DNA of 64,000 nucleotides from Cohaesibacter sp. (GTDB lineage Bacteria; Pseudomonadota; Alphaproteobacteria; Rhizobiales; Cohaesibacteraceae), in NCBI GenBank assembly GCA_025210795.1, contig JAOAQZ010000005.1:90107-154106 (forward strand), written 5' to 3'. Positions 1-7,799 of this stretch are shown here, one piece after another; the first letter of the stretch is position 1, and each line of letters starts with the position of its first letter. A model generated the notes under the pieces. That model was given only the letters and a program-made list of their open reading frames with translations. It did not search any database and was not told the origin of the DNA. The position numbers and the translations under genes are program-made.

Positions 1-172
1 GTTGCAGCACATCGGAATAGAAGGGAATGGAAATGTCATTGTGAGCGGTAGCAATGAGCTGACCACCCTTGCGCGGGATATTGGTCTTCACCTCCTGTTG
101 CGGCAAAGATTGCAGATTGGTTTTAATGTTGCGATTGCGACGAGCGCGTTTGTTGCGAGATTTGCGGCTCAT
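1..172 (-). CDS. Mu-like phage portal protein (DUF935, gp29-like), N-terminal fragment
   Basis: The first 57 codons are visible before the window ends. The start codon overlaps the terminase stop in an ATGA. The N-terminus is rich in Arg, Lys and Asn, followed by a stretch resembling the start of DUF935 portal proteins (ATAHNDISIPFYSDVLQ). In Mu the portal gene directly follows the large terminase, as here. The product would form the dodecameric portal ring through which DNA is packaged. Identification rests on position and a short N-terminal match only. Confidence 0.6.
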   Translation of the reverse strand, partial: MSRKSRNKRARRNRNIKTNLQSLPQQEVKTNIPRKGGQLIATAHNDISIPFYSDVLQ

Positions 173-1812
173 AGTCGGTAGCCTCCAAAGATATCAGATC
201 TGACGGGAGAAGCCGCCCGAATAGTCGTTGCACTAAGAGTGGTGACTGCCATCTTGATTGTGTGTTCCCACAGCATCTCCAGACAATCTGGCCCGTCATC
301 ATGATCAGCATTAGGCCATTGTTGGAGCTGGTCGATTAGGGTCTTCTGGCTTGGATGGATCCGAATGGTTCCATCAGAAATCGGGATTTGGAGCCGCTCG
401 ATACGCAGATTTTTGTCAGTAATGGGAATAACCGGATATGCAGGCAAGGCAAGACCTGCCTTTGCAGCTGCTTTCATCAATTCGGTTCGTAAAAATTCTT
501 GAAACTGGACTGCCTCCACGAACCACATCTGGCATCCATAATCGCGATGTAGGCTGAGTGTGTCAGATATGATCAAGTCCGGGGTGCGCTTGCGGATCGA
601 CGCCTCGGCAACATCCATTATGGTGCTATCGCGATCATAAGCACCAACTAGAATGGCAGAAGGATCCCTGTTTTTATTCCTCTTGCCCAAGGATGGATCA
701 ATGGCGCCAAAAAATAGCCAATCGCGCTTGATCTGAACCCAATAGGTGAGATGCTGAAACGGATTGTCGCCAGAGATTGGCTTGTTCTGATATTCGCTTT
801 CAAAAGCAGGATGATCGCCAGCTCGTTCCTGCATCAGATAGAGCAGAGTGTGATTGTCAGGCCAGTTGAGAACAGCGCCTTTGCCCATCTCGTCTCTGTT
901 TGCGGCAAAGAAGTCATCAGCTTCTTCCTCGCCTTCATTGAGATAGATTTCTTCCCACTGATCCCATAACTCCATATTGTCAGGCCATTGCATGATTGCC
1001 TGGAACTCGGTCACTTGCCATTTGGGCTTTTTGGAAAAGCGAACAATTACCGCATCGAAATGCAGTACGGTTCCCGCATAAAGCACGTCCATGGACCCAT
1101 CAGTTGGCCCCAATTTCAGCACAGCTTTTAAGATCCAGTTTTCCAACTTGTCACGCTGTTTGGGGTTGGCGACATTGTCATCATTCTCAACGTCATCCAG
1201 AATGGCTAGATCAGGACGATATGGTCCATGGCGGCGACCACGGATTTTCTTGCCGGTACCAAAACCCTCGACCTTGATATTGTTGCGCGTGATGATATCA
1301 CCTTCACGCCAGACACGGCCCTGTCCGAAGATATCAGGAAAGTCATATTTGAGACGCGGATTAACTTCCAGCTCCGCCTTCAATGCTTCGAGCATGACAG
1401 CGGCCTGCTCAAAGGCATCCATGATCAGAACGATGTAATGCTTCAAGCCACGGACAATGCACCAGAGCGGGAAGATCAAACTGATATGGGTAGACTTGGC
1501 AGACCCACGAGGTGCAATGACCAATCGGCGCTGGCCATCCTTGGTCTGCACCATCATGGGCAGATCTTCATAGAGATGCTCATGCAATCGGCTTGAAGGC
1601 TTGGCCAGATAATGCGGGAAATAGGTCTCAGCAAAGAAGCGATAGCCGGTTTCTGGATCGCTCACCTTCGTCAATCGTTCCTGACGCAGTTTCGGATCAA
1701 TGGGAAAAGCATCGACCTCTAGCTCAATCTTCTGGCGGAACATTTCCGCCATCTCGGATAGGCCTTCAAGAAAGGCTTTGGATTTTAGCTCTTTGGCAAT
1801 TGGCTTGCTCAT
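169..1812 (-). CDS. Mu-like phage terminase large subunit (gp28-like)
   Basis: This 547-residue protein is the expected motor ATPase and nuclease that packages phage DNA into proheads. A Walker A-like motif PRGSAKST lies at residues 101-108 and a Walker B LAILDD at about 202-207. The C-terminal half contains FGAIDPSLGK near residue 365, which fits the first acidic residue of the RNase H-like nuclease domain. It follows the small terminase with a 4-nt overlap and precedes the portal gene. Length and order match Mu gp28 homologues in alphaproteobacterial transposable phages. Confidence 0.9.
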   Translation of the reverse strand: MSKPIAKELKSKAFLEGLSEMAEMFRQKIELEVDAFPIDPKLRQERLTKVSDPETGYRFFAETYFPHYLAKPSSRLHEHLYEDLPMMVQTKDGQRRLVIAPRGSAKSTHISLIFPLWCIVRGLKHYIVLIMDAFEQAAVMLEALKAELEVNPRLKYDFPDIFGQGRVWREGDIITRNNIKVEGFGTGKKIRGRRHGPYRPDLAILDDVENDDNVANPKQRDKLENWILKAVLKLGPTDGSMDVLYAGTVLHFDAVIVRFSKKPKWQVTEFQAIMQWPDNMELWDQWEEIYLNEGEEEADDFFAANRDEMGKGAVLNWPDNHTLLYLMQERAGDHPAFESEYQNKPISGDNPFQHLTYWVQIKRDWLFFGAIDPSLGKRNKNRDPSAILVGAYDRDSTIMDVAEASIRKRTPDLIISDTLSLHRDYGCQMWFVEAVQFQEFLRTELMKAAAKAGLALPAYPVIPITDKNLRIERLQIPISDGTIRIHPSQKTLIDQLQQWPNADHDDGPDCLEMLWEHTIKMAVTTLSATTIRAASPVRSDIFGGYRL

Positions 1813-2309
1813 CCATAGACCTCCACAAGGCTTTCACCGAATGGCTCAAGAATTTCCAGAAAGGCCTCTGCATGTTGCGGGAAATGCTCGCGCACAAATT
1901 CTGCCTGACGCTGCAAAACATCATTGGCAACACCCAGCTCTGAGATCTTGGGAGCAACCCGACCAGCAGATGAGACCATTTTGTTGAAAGCATCAGACAA
2001 GCTGGCCATGGCTTTGACACGCTCGGCTGGTGAGATCTCATCACTTTCAGAAAGCTGATTGATGGTGGCCTTGAATAAGGTCACAAACTGCTCAACCACA
2101 TCCGCGACAACGGTCTCCAATCCTTCACCTGCCATCAGATGAGCAGAACGGGCCACATCCCAATTATCACCATTGGATTTGGCATCTCGTTTCCAGCGGC
2201 GCACACTTCCTTCAGACACACCAATGGTCACAGCTATCAGTGGAATAGATTGCTGATCAAAGACAAAGAGCCTGCGTGCTTCTTTTCGCTTCTCATCCTT
2301 ATGCGCCAT
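1809..2309 (-). CDS. Phage terminase small subunit (DUF1804-type)
   Basis: A 166-residue protein whose N-terminus carries a helix-turn-helix of the type in small terminases that bind packaging sites (IPLIAVTIGVSEGSVRRWKRD). The family resemblance is to DUF1804 proteins of Mu-like phages. The rest is predicted mainly helical, suited to oligomer formation. It lies immediately upstream of the large terminase, with which it should form the packaging complex. The start has only a weak GGGGTGTGA ribosome-binding match. Confidence 0.8.
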   Translation of the reverse strand: MAHKDEKRKEARRLFVFDQQSIPLIAVTIGVSEGSVRRWKRDAKSNGDNWDVARSAHLMAGEGLETVVADVVEQFVTLFKATINQLSESDEISPAERVKAMASLSDAFNKMVSSAGRVAPKISELGVANDVLQRQAEFVREHFPQHAEAFLEILEPFGESLVEVYG

Positions 2310-2318
2310 CGGTTTGTT

Positions 2319-2525
2319 TCACACCCCGATCTTGTCTTTGACGAAGGCAATGCCGATGGAGATGACGCCTGAGGTGATCACGCTGTTGGTGATGGAGCGT
2401 TTTTCAACCAAACGAAGGCGCTCATCCTGTTTTTCAAGGCGGCTGTCCAATCCATCCACCTTGTCATTCAGCCCCTTTAGCAGACCTTTGATTTCACCAA
2501 GTTGCTCATGGATTTGTTCAGACAT
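2319..2525 (-). CDS. Small coiled-coil membrane protein of the phage lysis region
   Basis: A 68-residue protein with a heptad-rich N-terminal coiled coil (about residues 5-45, many E/K/L repeats with LNDKVDGLDSRLEKQ) and a short hydrophobic segment at about 48-62. The layout resembles Mu gp25/DUF2730 or XhlA-like proteins found between the lysin and terminase genes. Its start codon overlaps the stop of the holin-like gene by one base (TGATG), implying translational coupling. Function unproven; a lysis or membrane-scaffold role is inferred from position. Confidence 0.6.
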   Translation of the reverse strand: MSEQIHEQLGEIKGLLKGLNDKVDGLDSRLEKQDERLRLVEKRSITNSVITSGVISIGIAFVKDKIGV

Positions 2526-2947
2526 CAGGATTGTCCTTTACGATAGAGATAACCACGAGCCGCTTTCTCAAAAGGGCGTGTGACGAAATAGGCACCAACG
2601 ATCCAGCCCGCCCATTCATTGAGTGGTTCTGGTAACGCGGCAACATTCCAGAAAAAGTGAAAGAGGCTGTCTGCAACGATGGCACCGGACCAAATCACGA
2701 TAGGCCATGCAAAGGCTGGCCGGATCATGGCCGTCACCCACCAGCCCTGTTCGGCGACGATAATATCGCGAGCCGCTCGGCGAGTGGCAATTTCAGCGCG
2801 AATCTCTTCTGATACAATTTCAGAGCGGATCCGTTCACGTTCGGTTTGACTGTTAGCGCGCTTCTCAACATGGGAAAGAACACGGTCTAGTGTCTCGCCG
2901 CCTAACCAGCCCAGCACCTTGGAAGCAATGGACACAAGAATACTCAT
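2525..2947 (-). CDS. Holin-like membrane protein (3TM/GTA-holin type)
   Basis: A 140-residue protein. The start used is the ATG at 2947, which overlaps the lysin stop (ATGA); the longer open frame upstream lies entirely inside the lysin gene. It has a soluble, charged N-terminal half (RANSQTERERIRSEI...) and at least two hydrophobic segments, around MIRPAFAWPIVIWSGAIVA and LNEWAGWIVGAYFV. This resembles the three-transmembrane phage holin superfamily, which forms the membrane lesion releasing endolysin. Placement directly after the endolysin supports the call. Confidence 0.65.
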   Translation of the reverse strand: MSILVSIASKVLGWLGGETLDRVLSHVEKRANSQTERERIRSEIVSEEIRAEIATRRAARDIIVAEQGWWVTAMIRPAFAWPIVIWSGAIVADSLFHFFWNVAALPEPLNEWAGWIVGAYFVTRPFEKAARGYLYRKGQS

Positions 2948-4170
2948 CCGACATGTCTCCAGTTCTGAGCATCCTGAAGACGACGCTGTTTGATTTGGCT
3001 GGCAATTAAGATGACAGCCATGCCAACGCAAACCAGCAACATCCACTTATTATCGCCAATCATGGAAAGGACGGGCTGGACCTGATCTCTGAGGGATTGC
3101 AGAAGTGAGGAGACTTGTCCTAACCCATCCAGCAGGCCACCATTGGAAGCCTGATCCAAAGTAATGGCCGACGCACCGCCTCCCGTTAAAATCTGGCCCA
3201 AACGAGTGAGCCAATCAGCTTTTTTAACGGTCTGGGAGCCATTTTTTCGAAGGTCTTTAACGCGGAGCTGATCACGACCACCACCAAGCTGTTGATTAAT
3301 GGGAACAGCTACGTCCAGCGCTTTTTCAGTTTCAGGTCCAACAATGCCGTCAGGCTTCAAGGAATGATCCACCTGAAATGCGACCACTGCGCGGCGGGTA
3401 GCTGGGCCAAAGTCACCATCTGTCTGAACTGTATAGTTTAGCTCATTCAAACGCTTCTGAAGCGCTTCAACCCGATAACCTTCAGACCCAAGACGCAGCA
3501 TGGAAAAGCGAGCCGGTGATTTTGCCTTGCCAGAAGCTTTACCCGGTTGACTACCTGCTTTGAGCTTGGTATAGGCGCGACGCATCATGCCGGAATATTT
3601 GGTGACCTGACCTGATCCATTATAGCGCCGAGCAATGGCCGCCCAGTCCTTATCGCGCAGCTCATCAGCAAGGCCGGAATTTTCCAAAAACATCAAGAAA
3701 GCTTCAGCACTGGCCGCACTGTCCTGAGACAATGCTAGGACAAAATCAGACACGCTGTCATAACCACAAATCTTGTGATTGAAGCCCATGATCTGGGGAG
3801 CTGCATAAGAGGCCGAAAGCAAAGCCGCTTTCTCATTCAGCTTGGACCAACGAGCCAAAAGTGCCCAACGGCGATTTGAGCCTTTGCCACCCAAACCTTT
3901 GTAATTGGTTCGCTTCCATTTGCGTGCAGACAGCCCCAAGGCAAGTGCCTTGTTGCGTAGACCCTTGGGCAATTTGCGATGGAAGATATGCTTTTCCGGA
4001 AGGATGATCAGCCGCCCCTGATCATCATAATCATCACCACCACTTTCCACCTGAAGAATAGCTCGCAACACATCCGCATCACAGCGGATACGAACCGCAA
4101 ATTTTTCAATGACCAGGGTGATATCGACAACCTCACCACCACCAGCTTGCAACTGCGCAACAACAGACAT
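2944..4170 (-). CDS. Phage endolysin: N-acetylmuramidase with peptidoglycan-binding domain and C-terminal membrane anchor
   Basis: 408 residues. The N-terminal part (about 1-200) matches N-acetylmuramidase (DUF3380-like) endolysins: DVLRAILQVESGGDDYDDQGR followed by LPEKHIFHR, with E in QVESGG the likely catalytic acid. Residues about 225-285 form a PG_binding_1 domain (LGSEGYRVEALQKRLNELNY...GPATRRAVVAFQ). A hydrophobic helix near residues 370-390 (NKWMLLVCVGMAVILIASQI) is an unusual C-terminal anchor for a lysin. It is the first large gene of the late block and overlaps the holin-like gene by 4 nt. Confidence 0.85.
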   Translation of the reverse strand: MSVVAQLQAGGGEVVDITLVIEKFAVRIRCDADVLRAILQVESGGDDYDDQGRLIILPEKHIFHRKLPKGLRNKALALGLSARKWKRTNYKGLGGKGSNRRWALLARWSKLNEKAALLSASYAAPQIMGFNHKICGYDSVSDFVLALSQDSAASAEAFLMFLENSGLADELRDKDWAAIARRYNGSGQVTKYSGMMRRAYTKLKAGSQPGKASGKAKSPARFSMLRLGSEGYRVEALQKRLNELNYTVQTDGDFGPATRRAVVAFQVDHSLKPDGIVGPETEKALDVAVPINQQLGGGRDQLRVKDLRKNGSQTVKKADWLTRLGQILTGGGASAITLDQASNGGLLDGLGQVSSLLQSLRDQVQPVLSMIGDNKWMLLVCVGMAVILIASQIKQRRLQDAQNWRHVG

Positions 4171-4263
4171 TTTGGCCTCAATCCAAGGAATAACTATGAA
4201 TTGAGATCAGAATGCTCTTTTAATTTTGGGAAGGAGACGGAACTGTTCCGCGAAAGAATGAAG

Positions 4264-4282
4264 GGGCGGCTTAGAGCCGCCC
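4264..4282 (-). terminator. Perfect 7-bp hairpin before the lysin gene
   Basis: GGGCGGC and GCCGCCC arms with a 5-nt loop (TTAGA on the plus strand). In the direction of phage transcription it is followed only by a modestly T-rich stretch, so it may attenuate rather than stop transcription between the small peptide gene and the lysin. It could instead be an mRNA-stabilising stem. Confidence 0.45.
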
Positions 4283-4287
4283 TGACA

Positions 4288-4383
4288 TCACAGGAATAAT
4301 CCCAAGAGAGCCAGCAAAAGTGAAATAGTGCTGATTACATCAGAATAGTTCACTTGCCCTTCGATTTTGATTAAGAAACGCAT
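4288..4383 (-). CDS. Putative 31-residue single-span membrane peptide
   Basis: A short ORF starting at an ATG with an AAGG about 9 nt upstream. It encodes MRFLIKIEGQ, a short polar linker, then a hydrophobic helix STISLLLALLGLFL at the C-terminus. It lies between mor and the endolysin in the late promoter region. A single hydrophobic span next to a lysin gene is compatible with a small holin or antiholin, but there is no homology evidence. The coding call rests on the amphipathic-then-hydrophobic pattern and ribosome-binding site. Confidence 0.4.
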   Translation of the reverse strand: MRFLIKIEGQVNYSDVISTISLLLALLGLFL

Positions 4384-4694
4384 AGCAATTAGCCTTAGCG
4401 ATGCTCAACCGGTTGAGCGATTAACACTCGCTCAGTATTTGTATTCCGCCCCTTAATCGGCGGTCCAGTAAATCATATGATCACTCTGATTTACTGTGGC
4501 GGCAGGTTGTTGATCGGGTTGTCCTATGGGTCATAGGGGCCTTTCAGTCCCGCCTTAGCAAGCCCCGGCTGAGAGCTCACACAGCACCGCTAAGCGCTAG
4601 CGCAGACGGGCCTCACGCACGCTACGCTTAGTGTTAGATTTAAAACCAGAAAACTATATTTCAAGGCCAAGATAAGAAATATTTCAAGCCATTT
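4384..4694. promoter_or_regulatory. Mor-to-late-gene intergenic region with 16-bp palindrome
   Basis: About 300 bp between mor and the late genes. It contains a perfect palindrome GCTCAACCGGTTGAGC at 4403-4418, just upstream of the small late peptide, a plausible binding site for the Mor-type activator. A small stem CCTATG/CATAGG lies at 4523-4537. The stretch 4540-4640 is GC-rich with overlapping inverted repeats (CGCTAAGCGCTAGCG region) and may hold the terminator of the early transcript. No coding sequence was recognised here. Confidence 0.5.
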
Positions 4695-5096
4695 TTATCT
4701 GACCAGATCAATAATATCCTCAATATCCAACTGCCGCTCATCAAAACGACGAGGCAATACTTTGCCTGCTAACAGCATTCGGACATAGCGCTCTGAAATT
4801 CGCAAAGTCAGAGCAATGTCTAAGGGGCTTTTTCCTTCATCGGCCAATCGTCTTGCCTCAATTTTTTTGTCAAATGGCTGCAGGCGTGTTGGAACGTAGA
4901 ACTTGTCACCAGGGAAGTTGCTAATGATCAGATCAGCTGTTTCTCGACTTAGCCGGGACAAAGGATTTTCCTTAGTCCAAAGCGTCGGAACTTTGATTTC
5001 AATGCCTGGCAACTTCTGCATAAGCTCTTCGACAATAGGCATGCCTAAAATATCTGCAATTAGGTTCATGTCTTCGGTCAAACGAGGATCAGTCAT
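4695..5096 (-). CDS. mor: Mor-type transcriptional activator
   Basis: 133 residues from the ATG at 5096, preceded by GGGAGG at 5-nt spacing. The C-terminal half holds the helix-turn-helix of the Mor/C family (LADEGKSPLDIALTLRISERYVRMLL). In Mu, Mor is the last early product and switches on middle and late transcription by binding a dyad upstream of the middle promoter. Here it is likewise the last gene of the early block, with the candidate palindromic target immediately downstream. Confidence 0.8.
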   Translation of the reverse strand: MTDPRLTEDMNLIADILGMPIVEELMQKLPGIEIKVPTLWTKENPLSRLSRETADLIISNFPGDKFYVPTRLQPFDKKIEARRLADEGKSPLDIALTLRISERYVRMLLAGKVLPRRFDERQLDIEDIIDLVR

Positions 5097-5349
5097 CACA
5101 TCCTCCCGCTTTCAAAGCCTTCAATTGTTCCATACGATTGGCTGACAGAACGACAGTGACAACCTTGCCTCCTTTTAGGATATAGCGAAGTCCTCCCTTT
5201 TTGAGAGCTTCAGCTCCCATGGCAACGGCAGGTGCTGTCTCAATTGCAATAGTCTGCCGGATAGCTTCGATGTCGAACCCAAGCTCCCGCTCCAGATATC
5301 TGACAACAGCATGGTCGGTAACAAAATTTGCGCAAATATGCTTTGTCAT
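5089..5349 (-). CDS. Small conserved phage protein of unknown function
   Basis: 86 residues, overlapping gemA by 4 nt (ATGA) and the mor start by a few bases. Its opening FVTDHAVVRYLERELGFDIEAIRQTI resembles small unannotated proteins of Mu-like and Rhizobiales phages, with a basic beta-rich C-terminal part (LKGGKVVTVVLSANRMEQL). It has no catalytic motif and no membrane segment. Tight coupling to gemA and mor marks it as an early regulatory-region gene; function not recognised. Confidence 0.6.
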   Translation of the reverse strand: MTKHICANFVTDHAVVRYLERELGFDIEAIRQTIAIETAPAVAMGAEALKKGGLRYILKGGKVVTVVLSANRMEQLKALKAGGCDD

Positions 5350-5747
5350 TCCCGCCCCCTCTGCTCAATCTTCTTGAGAGCTTCAATGACCGGGCTGGCC
5401 TGCTGGAAGGTCAACCATTCCGGGTTATCAATGCCGGTTTCCTTTTTGACAAAGGCACGCAGCGCATCTTTATATGGCAGCTCCCAATAGCCAGACTGCC
5501 CGATATTCTTGGCCAAGGCATACATGAGCCGAACAAAAGGTTTATTTGATCCAGGGCGCGGCTTACCGCCTGTCTTGGGCTTCCATCCCAGACGCTGAAA
5601 CTCAGCCAAGACAGCCCGTCTCTGACGCTCGGACATATTGCCCGAGCTGTCTTTTCCAGTGATCCGAACAAGAATTGCACGATAAGCAGTCTCGTCCAGA
5701 CCCAAATCTTTCTTCGCAATGTGGATTTTGGCCAGAGAGTTACTCAT
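5346..5747 (-). CDS. gemA: GemA / Mu gp16-like regulatory protein (DUF1018)
   Basis: 133 residues from the third of three in-frame ATGs (5747), chosen because GAGGAG lies about 7 nt upstream. The sequence (LAKIHIAKKDLGLDETAYRAIL, then GKPRPGSNKPFVRLMYALAK) matches the DUF1018/gp16 family. In Mu, GemA modulates host gene expression and DNA supercoiling early in infection. It sits in the Mu-typical place between the early accessory genes and mor. Confidence 0.85.
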   Translation of the reverse strand: MSNSLAKIHIAKKDLGLDETAYRAILVRITGKDSSGNMSERQRRAVLAEFQRLGWKPKTGGKPRPGSNKPFVRLMYALAKNIGQSGYWELPYKDALRAFVKKETGIDNPEWLTFQQASPVIEALKKIEQRGRE

Positions 5748-5955
5748 CATCATTCTCCTCAACCAAGTCACAACGAGAGAAAGGCTCCTCTTCGACATAG
5801 CAGCGAATTTGCCGATGGCATTCCGGACATTCGCCTTCCTGACCATTCCATTCACCATAATCAAGATCGGCATAACAACCCGGACAGGTGAAGCGCATAC
5901 CCCAACCCTGATTGGAGCAGCTATCAGAAAAAGGGTCGCCGTTAAGGTTTCTCAT
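5740..5955 (-). CDS. Small zinc-ribbon-like phage protein
   Basis: 71 residues with paired cysteines CPGC (near residue 24) and CPECHRQIRC (near 43-52), a pattern typical of a small zinc ribbon. The start overlaps the DUF2786 gene stop (ATGA) and has a GGTGGAGG ribosome-binding site. It overlaps gemA by 8 nt. The acidic C-terminus (EEEPFSRCDLVEENDDE) is notable. Nucleic-acid or protein binding is inferred only from the cysteine pattern. Confidence 0.6.
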   Translation of the reverse strand: MRNLNGDPFSDSCSNQGWGMRFTCPGCYADLDYGEWNGQEGECPECHRQIRCYVEEEPFSRCDLVEENDDE

Positions 5956-6644
5956 GATGCACCTCCACCAATAAGAGGTTGCGTACCCTTACCATTCACA
6001 CCATGCGAAATCTCAACCCGATCACCCGCATTTTGTCCTGCGAAATATGCCTCGGAATAACGAACATCTTTCCTCTCATGAGAGGAAACAACAACCAGAT
6101 TGGAATGACGTTCAGCCAAAGCCTGATCCGCGCCAGATCGCTCGTTTGCATTGATAGTTGATTTGAAAAGAGTAATAAGCCGCTGGCAAAGACGCGAAAC
6201 CAGTGCCTCTGTAAAATCTGAAACCGCCTGCCGCTTGGTTGCTAAAGAGCGGCGGCGACGATAAAAAGTGGTTTGCTTGAAAGCCCTGACTTCACGGTCA
6301 ATAGCATTATCGCAAACACGGCGCAGATAATCAGCTATCTCCGGTCTCGGTTCCTTTCCGATAAAGACCACTTCACTATTTCTCAAACCAGTCTGAATGA
6401 GAGAAGCTGTATTTGTGCAATAGGCGATTGTGCTCCAGATATTTGAACGGAACGCTCGGCCTTTACCCTTGGCTTTGGAACCGATCTCGGCGAAGTTAAC
6501 ATCATGATCTGATAAACCATGTTCCTGCATCAGCTTGGCAGCTTTTTCAGCAGCAGCCATAGCCTCAGCCTCAGTACATCCGCGATCTGTTGTTTTGGAT
6601 AGCAAAGCCCGGATTTTCTCGCGAACTCTCTCACGCTGTTCCAT
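5952..6644 (-). CDS. DUF2786-domain phage protein
   Basis: 230 residues from the ATG at 6644, which has GGAG at a 6-nt spacing; an ATG 12 nt upstream is less well placed. Residues about 5-45 match the DUF2786 helical domain (REKIRALLSKTTDRGCTEAEAMAAAEKAAKLMQEHGL). A basic region (FYRRRRSLATKRQ) lies in the middle. DUF2786 proteins are common in the early block of Mu-like phages; their biochemical role is not known. Confidence 0.75.
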   Translation of the reverse strand: MEQRERVREKIRALLSKTTDRGCTEAEAMAAAEKAAKLMQEHGLSDHDVNFAEIGSKAKGKGRAFRSNIWSTIAYCTNTASLIQTGLRNSEVVFIGKEPRPEIADYLRRVCDNAIDREVRAFKQTTFYRRRRSLATKRQAVSDFTEALVSRLCQRLITLFKSTINANERSGADQALAERHSNLVVVSSHERKDVRYSEAYFAGQNAGDRVEISHGVNGKGTQPLIGGGAS

Positions 6645-6864
6645 GATGCACTCCATCAGTGGTCAGACCCCATTCTCCTTTGATAGGTCGAGTGACCAAT
6701 CCTTTATTCAAGAGACGGTTGAGGCTGTTACAGGTAGCGATGCCGCTTAAACCAATTGGTTTGGCGATCTCGGCGGTGGTGGCCAGATGCTTTTCAGTCT
6801 CTGGCCGGATCAGGTGCTGCAATGAATGCAGCACCCGTTTTTGCATTCCGGTGAGCTTGGTCAT
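6631..6864 (-). CDS. Small winged-helix DNA-binding protein
   Basis: 77 residues with a winged-helix layout: a first helix LTGMQKRVLHSLQHL, a helix-turn-helix ATTAEIAKPIGLSGIATCNSLNRLLNKGLV and a wing ending GEWGLTTDG. It overlaps the DUF3164 gene by 4 nt and the DUF2786 gene start. A role as a small early regulator is likely but its target is unknown. Confidence 0.65.
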   Translation of the reverse strand: MTKLTGMQKRVLHSLQHLIRPETEKHLATTAEIAKPIGLSGIATCNSLNRLLNKGLVTRPIKGEWGLTTDGVHHGTA

Positions 6865-7514
6865 TTGGACTGCGGCTCGTCTTGAGGTTTTTCGGCATTG
6901 GCAGCATCCAGAGGAACCGTGACATAGCTGTCAGCCTCTCCCCGACGCTTCAAGACACGGACGTAACGCTTTGAGCTGTTAATACGGGTTGCATCATTGA
7001 TGGCACTCATGGCTTGTAGCCAGCGGGGATCATCAAAATCATATTGATGGAGCGTCATCACATTGGAGACACTCAACTCACCTTTGCGATTGAGACGGAA
7101 GGCCTGTTCTATAATGGTACGAAGGTTTGGATGAGACGTCTCGCCCCATTCCCGCAAGCATTCTTCAATCAGTTCTTTTGCCGCAAGAAGCTCTGCACCA
7201 AAGCCCAACGTTTCAGAAACGACGAGTTCAACACGTTGAGACCCATCAAATGTGGTAAGGGTCACGTTTCCCTTTTTACCACCCCGCTTCTTGCCGCCAT
7301 ATTCTGCGACCAGCAGATCTACAAACTCGTCGATCTCTTCAATTGCACCAGCACGAAACTCAGCAAGGCTATTGTTGATTGGTTGCGCCTTTGCATGGAT
7401 CTTTTTGACCAGCTCGTCTTCCAGCTTATGCTGGGCCTTTATATTGTCGATATGGACGAAATCGCCTTTGGAATTCATCATGAAGCCTTCTGGCACTTTC
7501 ACTTGATCAGTCAT
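6861..7514 (-). CDS. DUF3164 phage protein
   Basis: 217 residues. The opening VPEGFMMNSKGDFVHIDNIK and the central GNVTLTTFDGSQRVEL...GFGAELLAAKELI are characteristic of DUF3164, found after MuB in Mu-like phages (Mu gp7-gp9 region). A helical N-terminal half precedes a compact C-terminal domain containing NVMTLHQYDFDDPRWLQAM. The start has AAGGAA about 7 nt upstream. Homologues are often called sulfate transporters in databases, an annotation error; the real function is unknown. Confidence 0.8.
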   Translation of the reverse strand: MTDQVKVPEGFMMNSKGDFVHIDNIKAQHKLEDELVKKIHAKAQPINNSLAEFRAGAIEEIDEFVDLLVAEYGGKKRGGKKGNVTLTTFDGSQRVELVVSETLGFGAELLAAKELIEECLREWGETSHPNLRTIIEQAFRLNRKGELSVSNVMTLHQYDFDDPRWLQAMSAINDATRINSSKRYVRVLKRRGEADSYVTVPLDAANAEKPQDEPQSK

Positions 7515-7544
7515 TGAAATATTCCTTCTAAAATCAGGGTGGAT

Positions 7545-7799
7545 TCACCCTTCGTTCTTTTTGCTCTGGTAAATCGGTCGCCCAACAACAGGGAAAAGCA
7601 CTATTTTTGGATCGTTCAAATGCTCGGTGGTTAATGGGATGGATCGGGCCAAATAGGCAGCTTCCAAACGCTTGGCCTTTTCGGCTTGGGTACTCAGAAG
7701 GTTAGCAAAATTCTGGGCTGCCCCGATCTGGAAGCCTTCCTCACTATTGATGGCTGCAACAAACCATTCCTGCATTGCCCGTAGGTTCTCACTCAGCAT
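7545..7799 (-). CDS. Small phage protein of unknown function
   Basis: 84 residues from the ATG at 7799, which has AGGAGAG at good spacing and overlaps the upstream HTH gene stop by 7 nt. The longer open frame starts inside that gene and lacks such a site. The sequence is helical (LSENLRAMQEWFVAAINSE, LLSTQAEKAKRLEAAYLARS) with no cysteines or membrane span. Not recognised; its place between the HTH gene and DUF3164 is the only functional clue. Confidence 0.55.
   Translation of the reverse strand: MLSENLRAMQEWFVAAINSEEGFQIGAAQNFANLLSTQAEKAKRLEAAYLARSIPLTTEHLNDPKIVLFPVVGRPIYQSKKNEG

Noticed and set aside
6861..7514. Sulfate transporter annotation often attached to DUF3164 proteins
   Set aside because: The protein is soluble, without any membrane helices, and its family belongs to Mu-like phage early operons.
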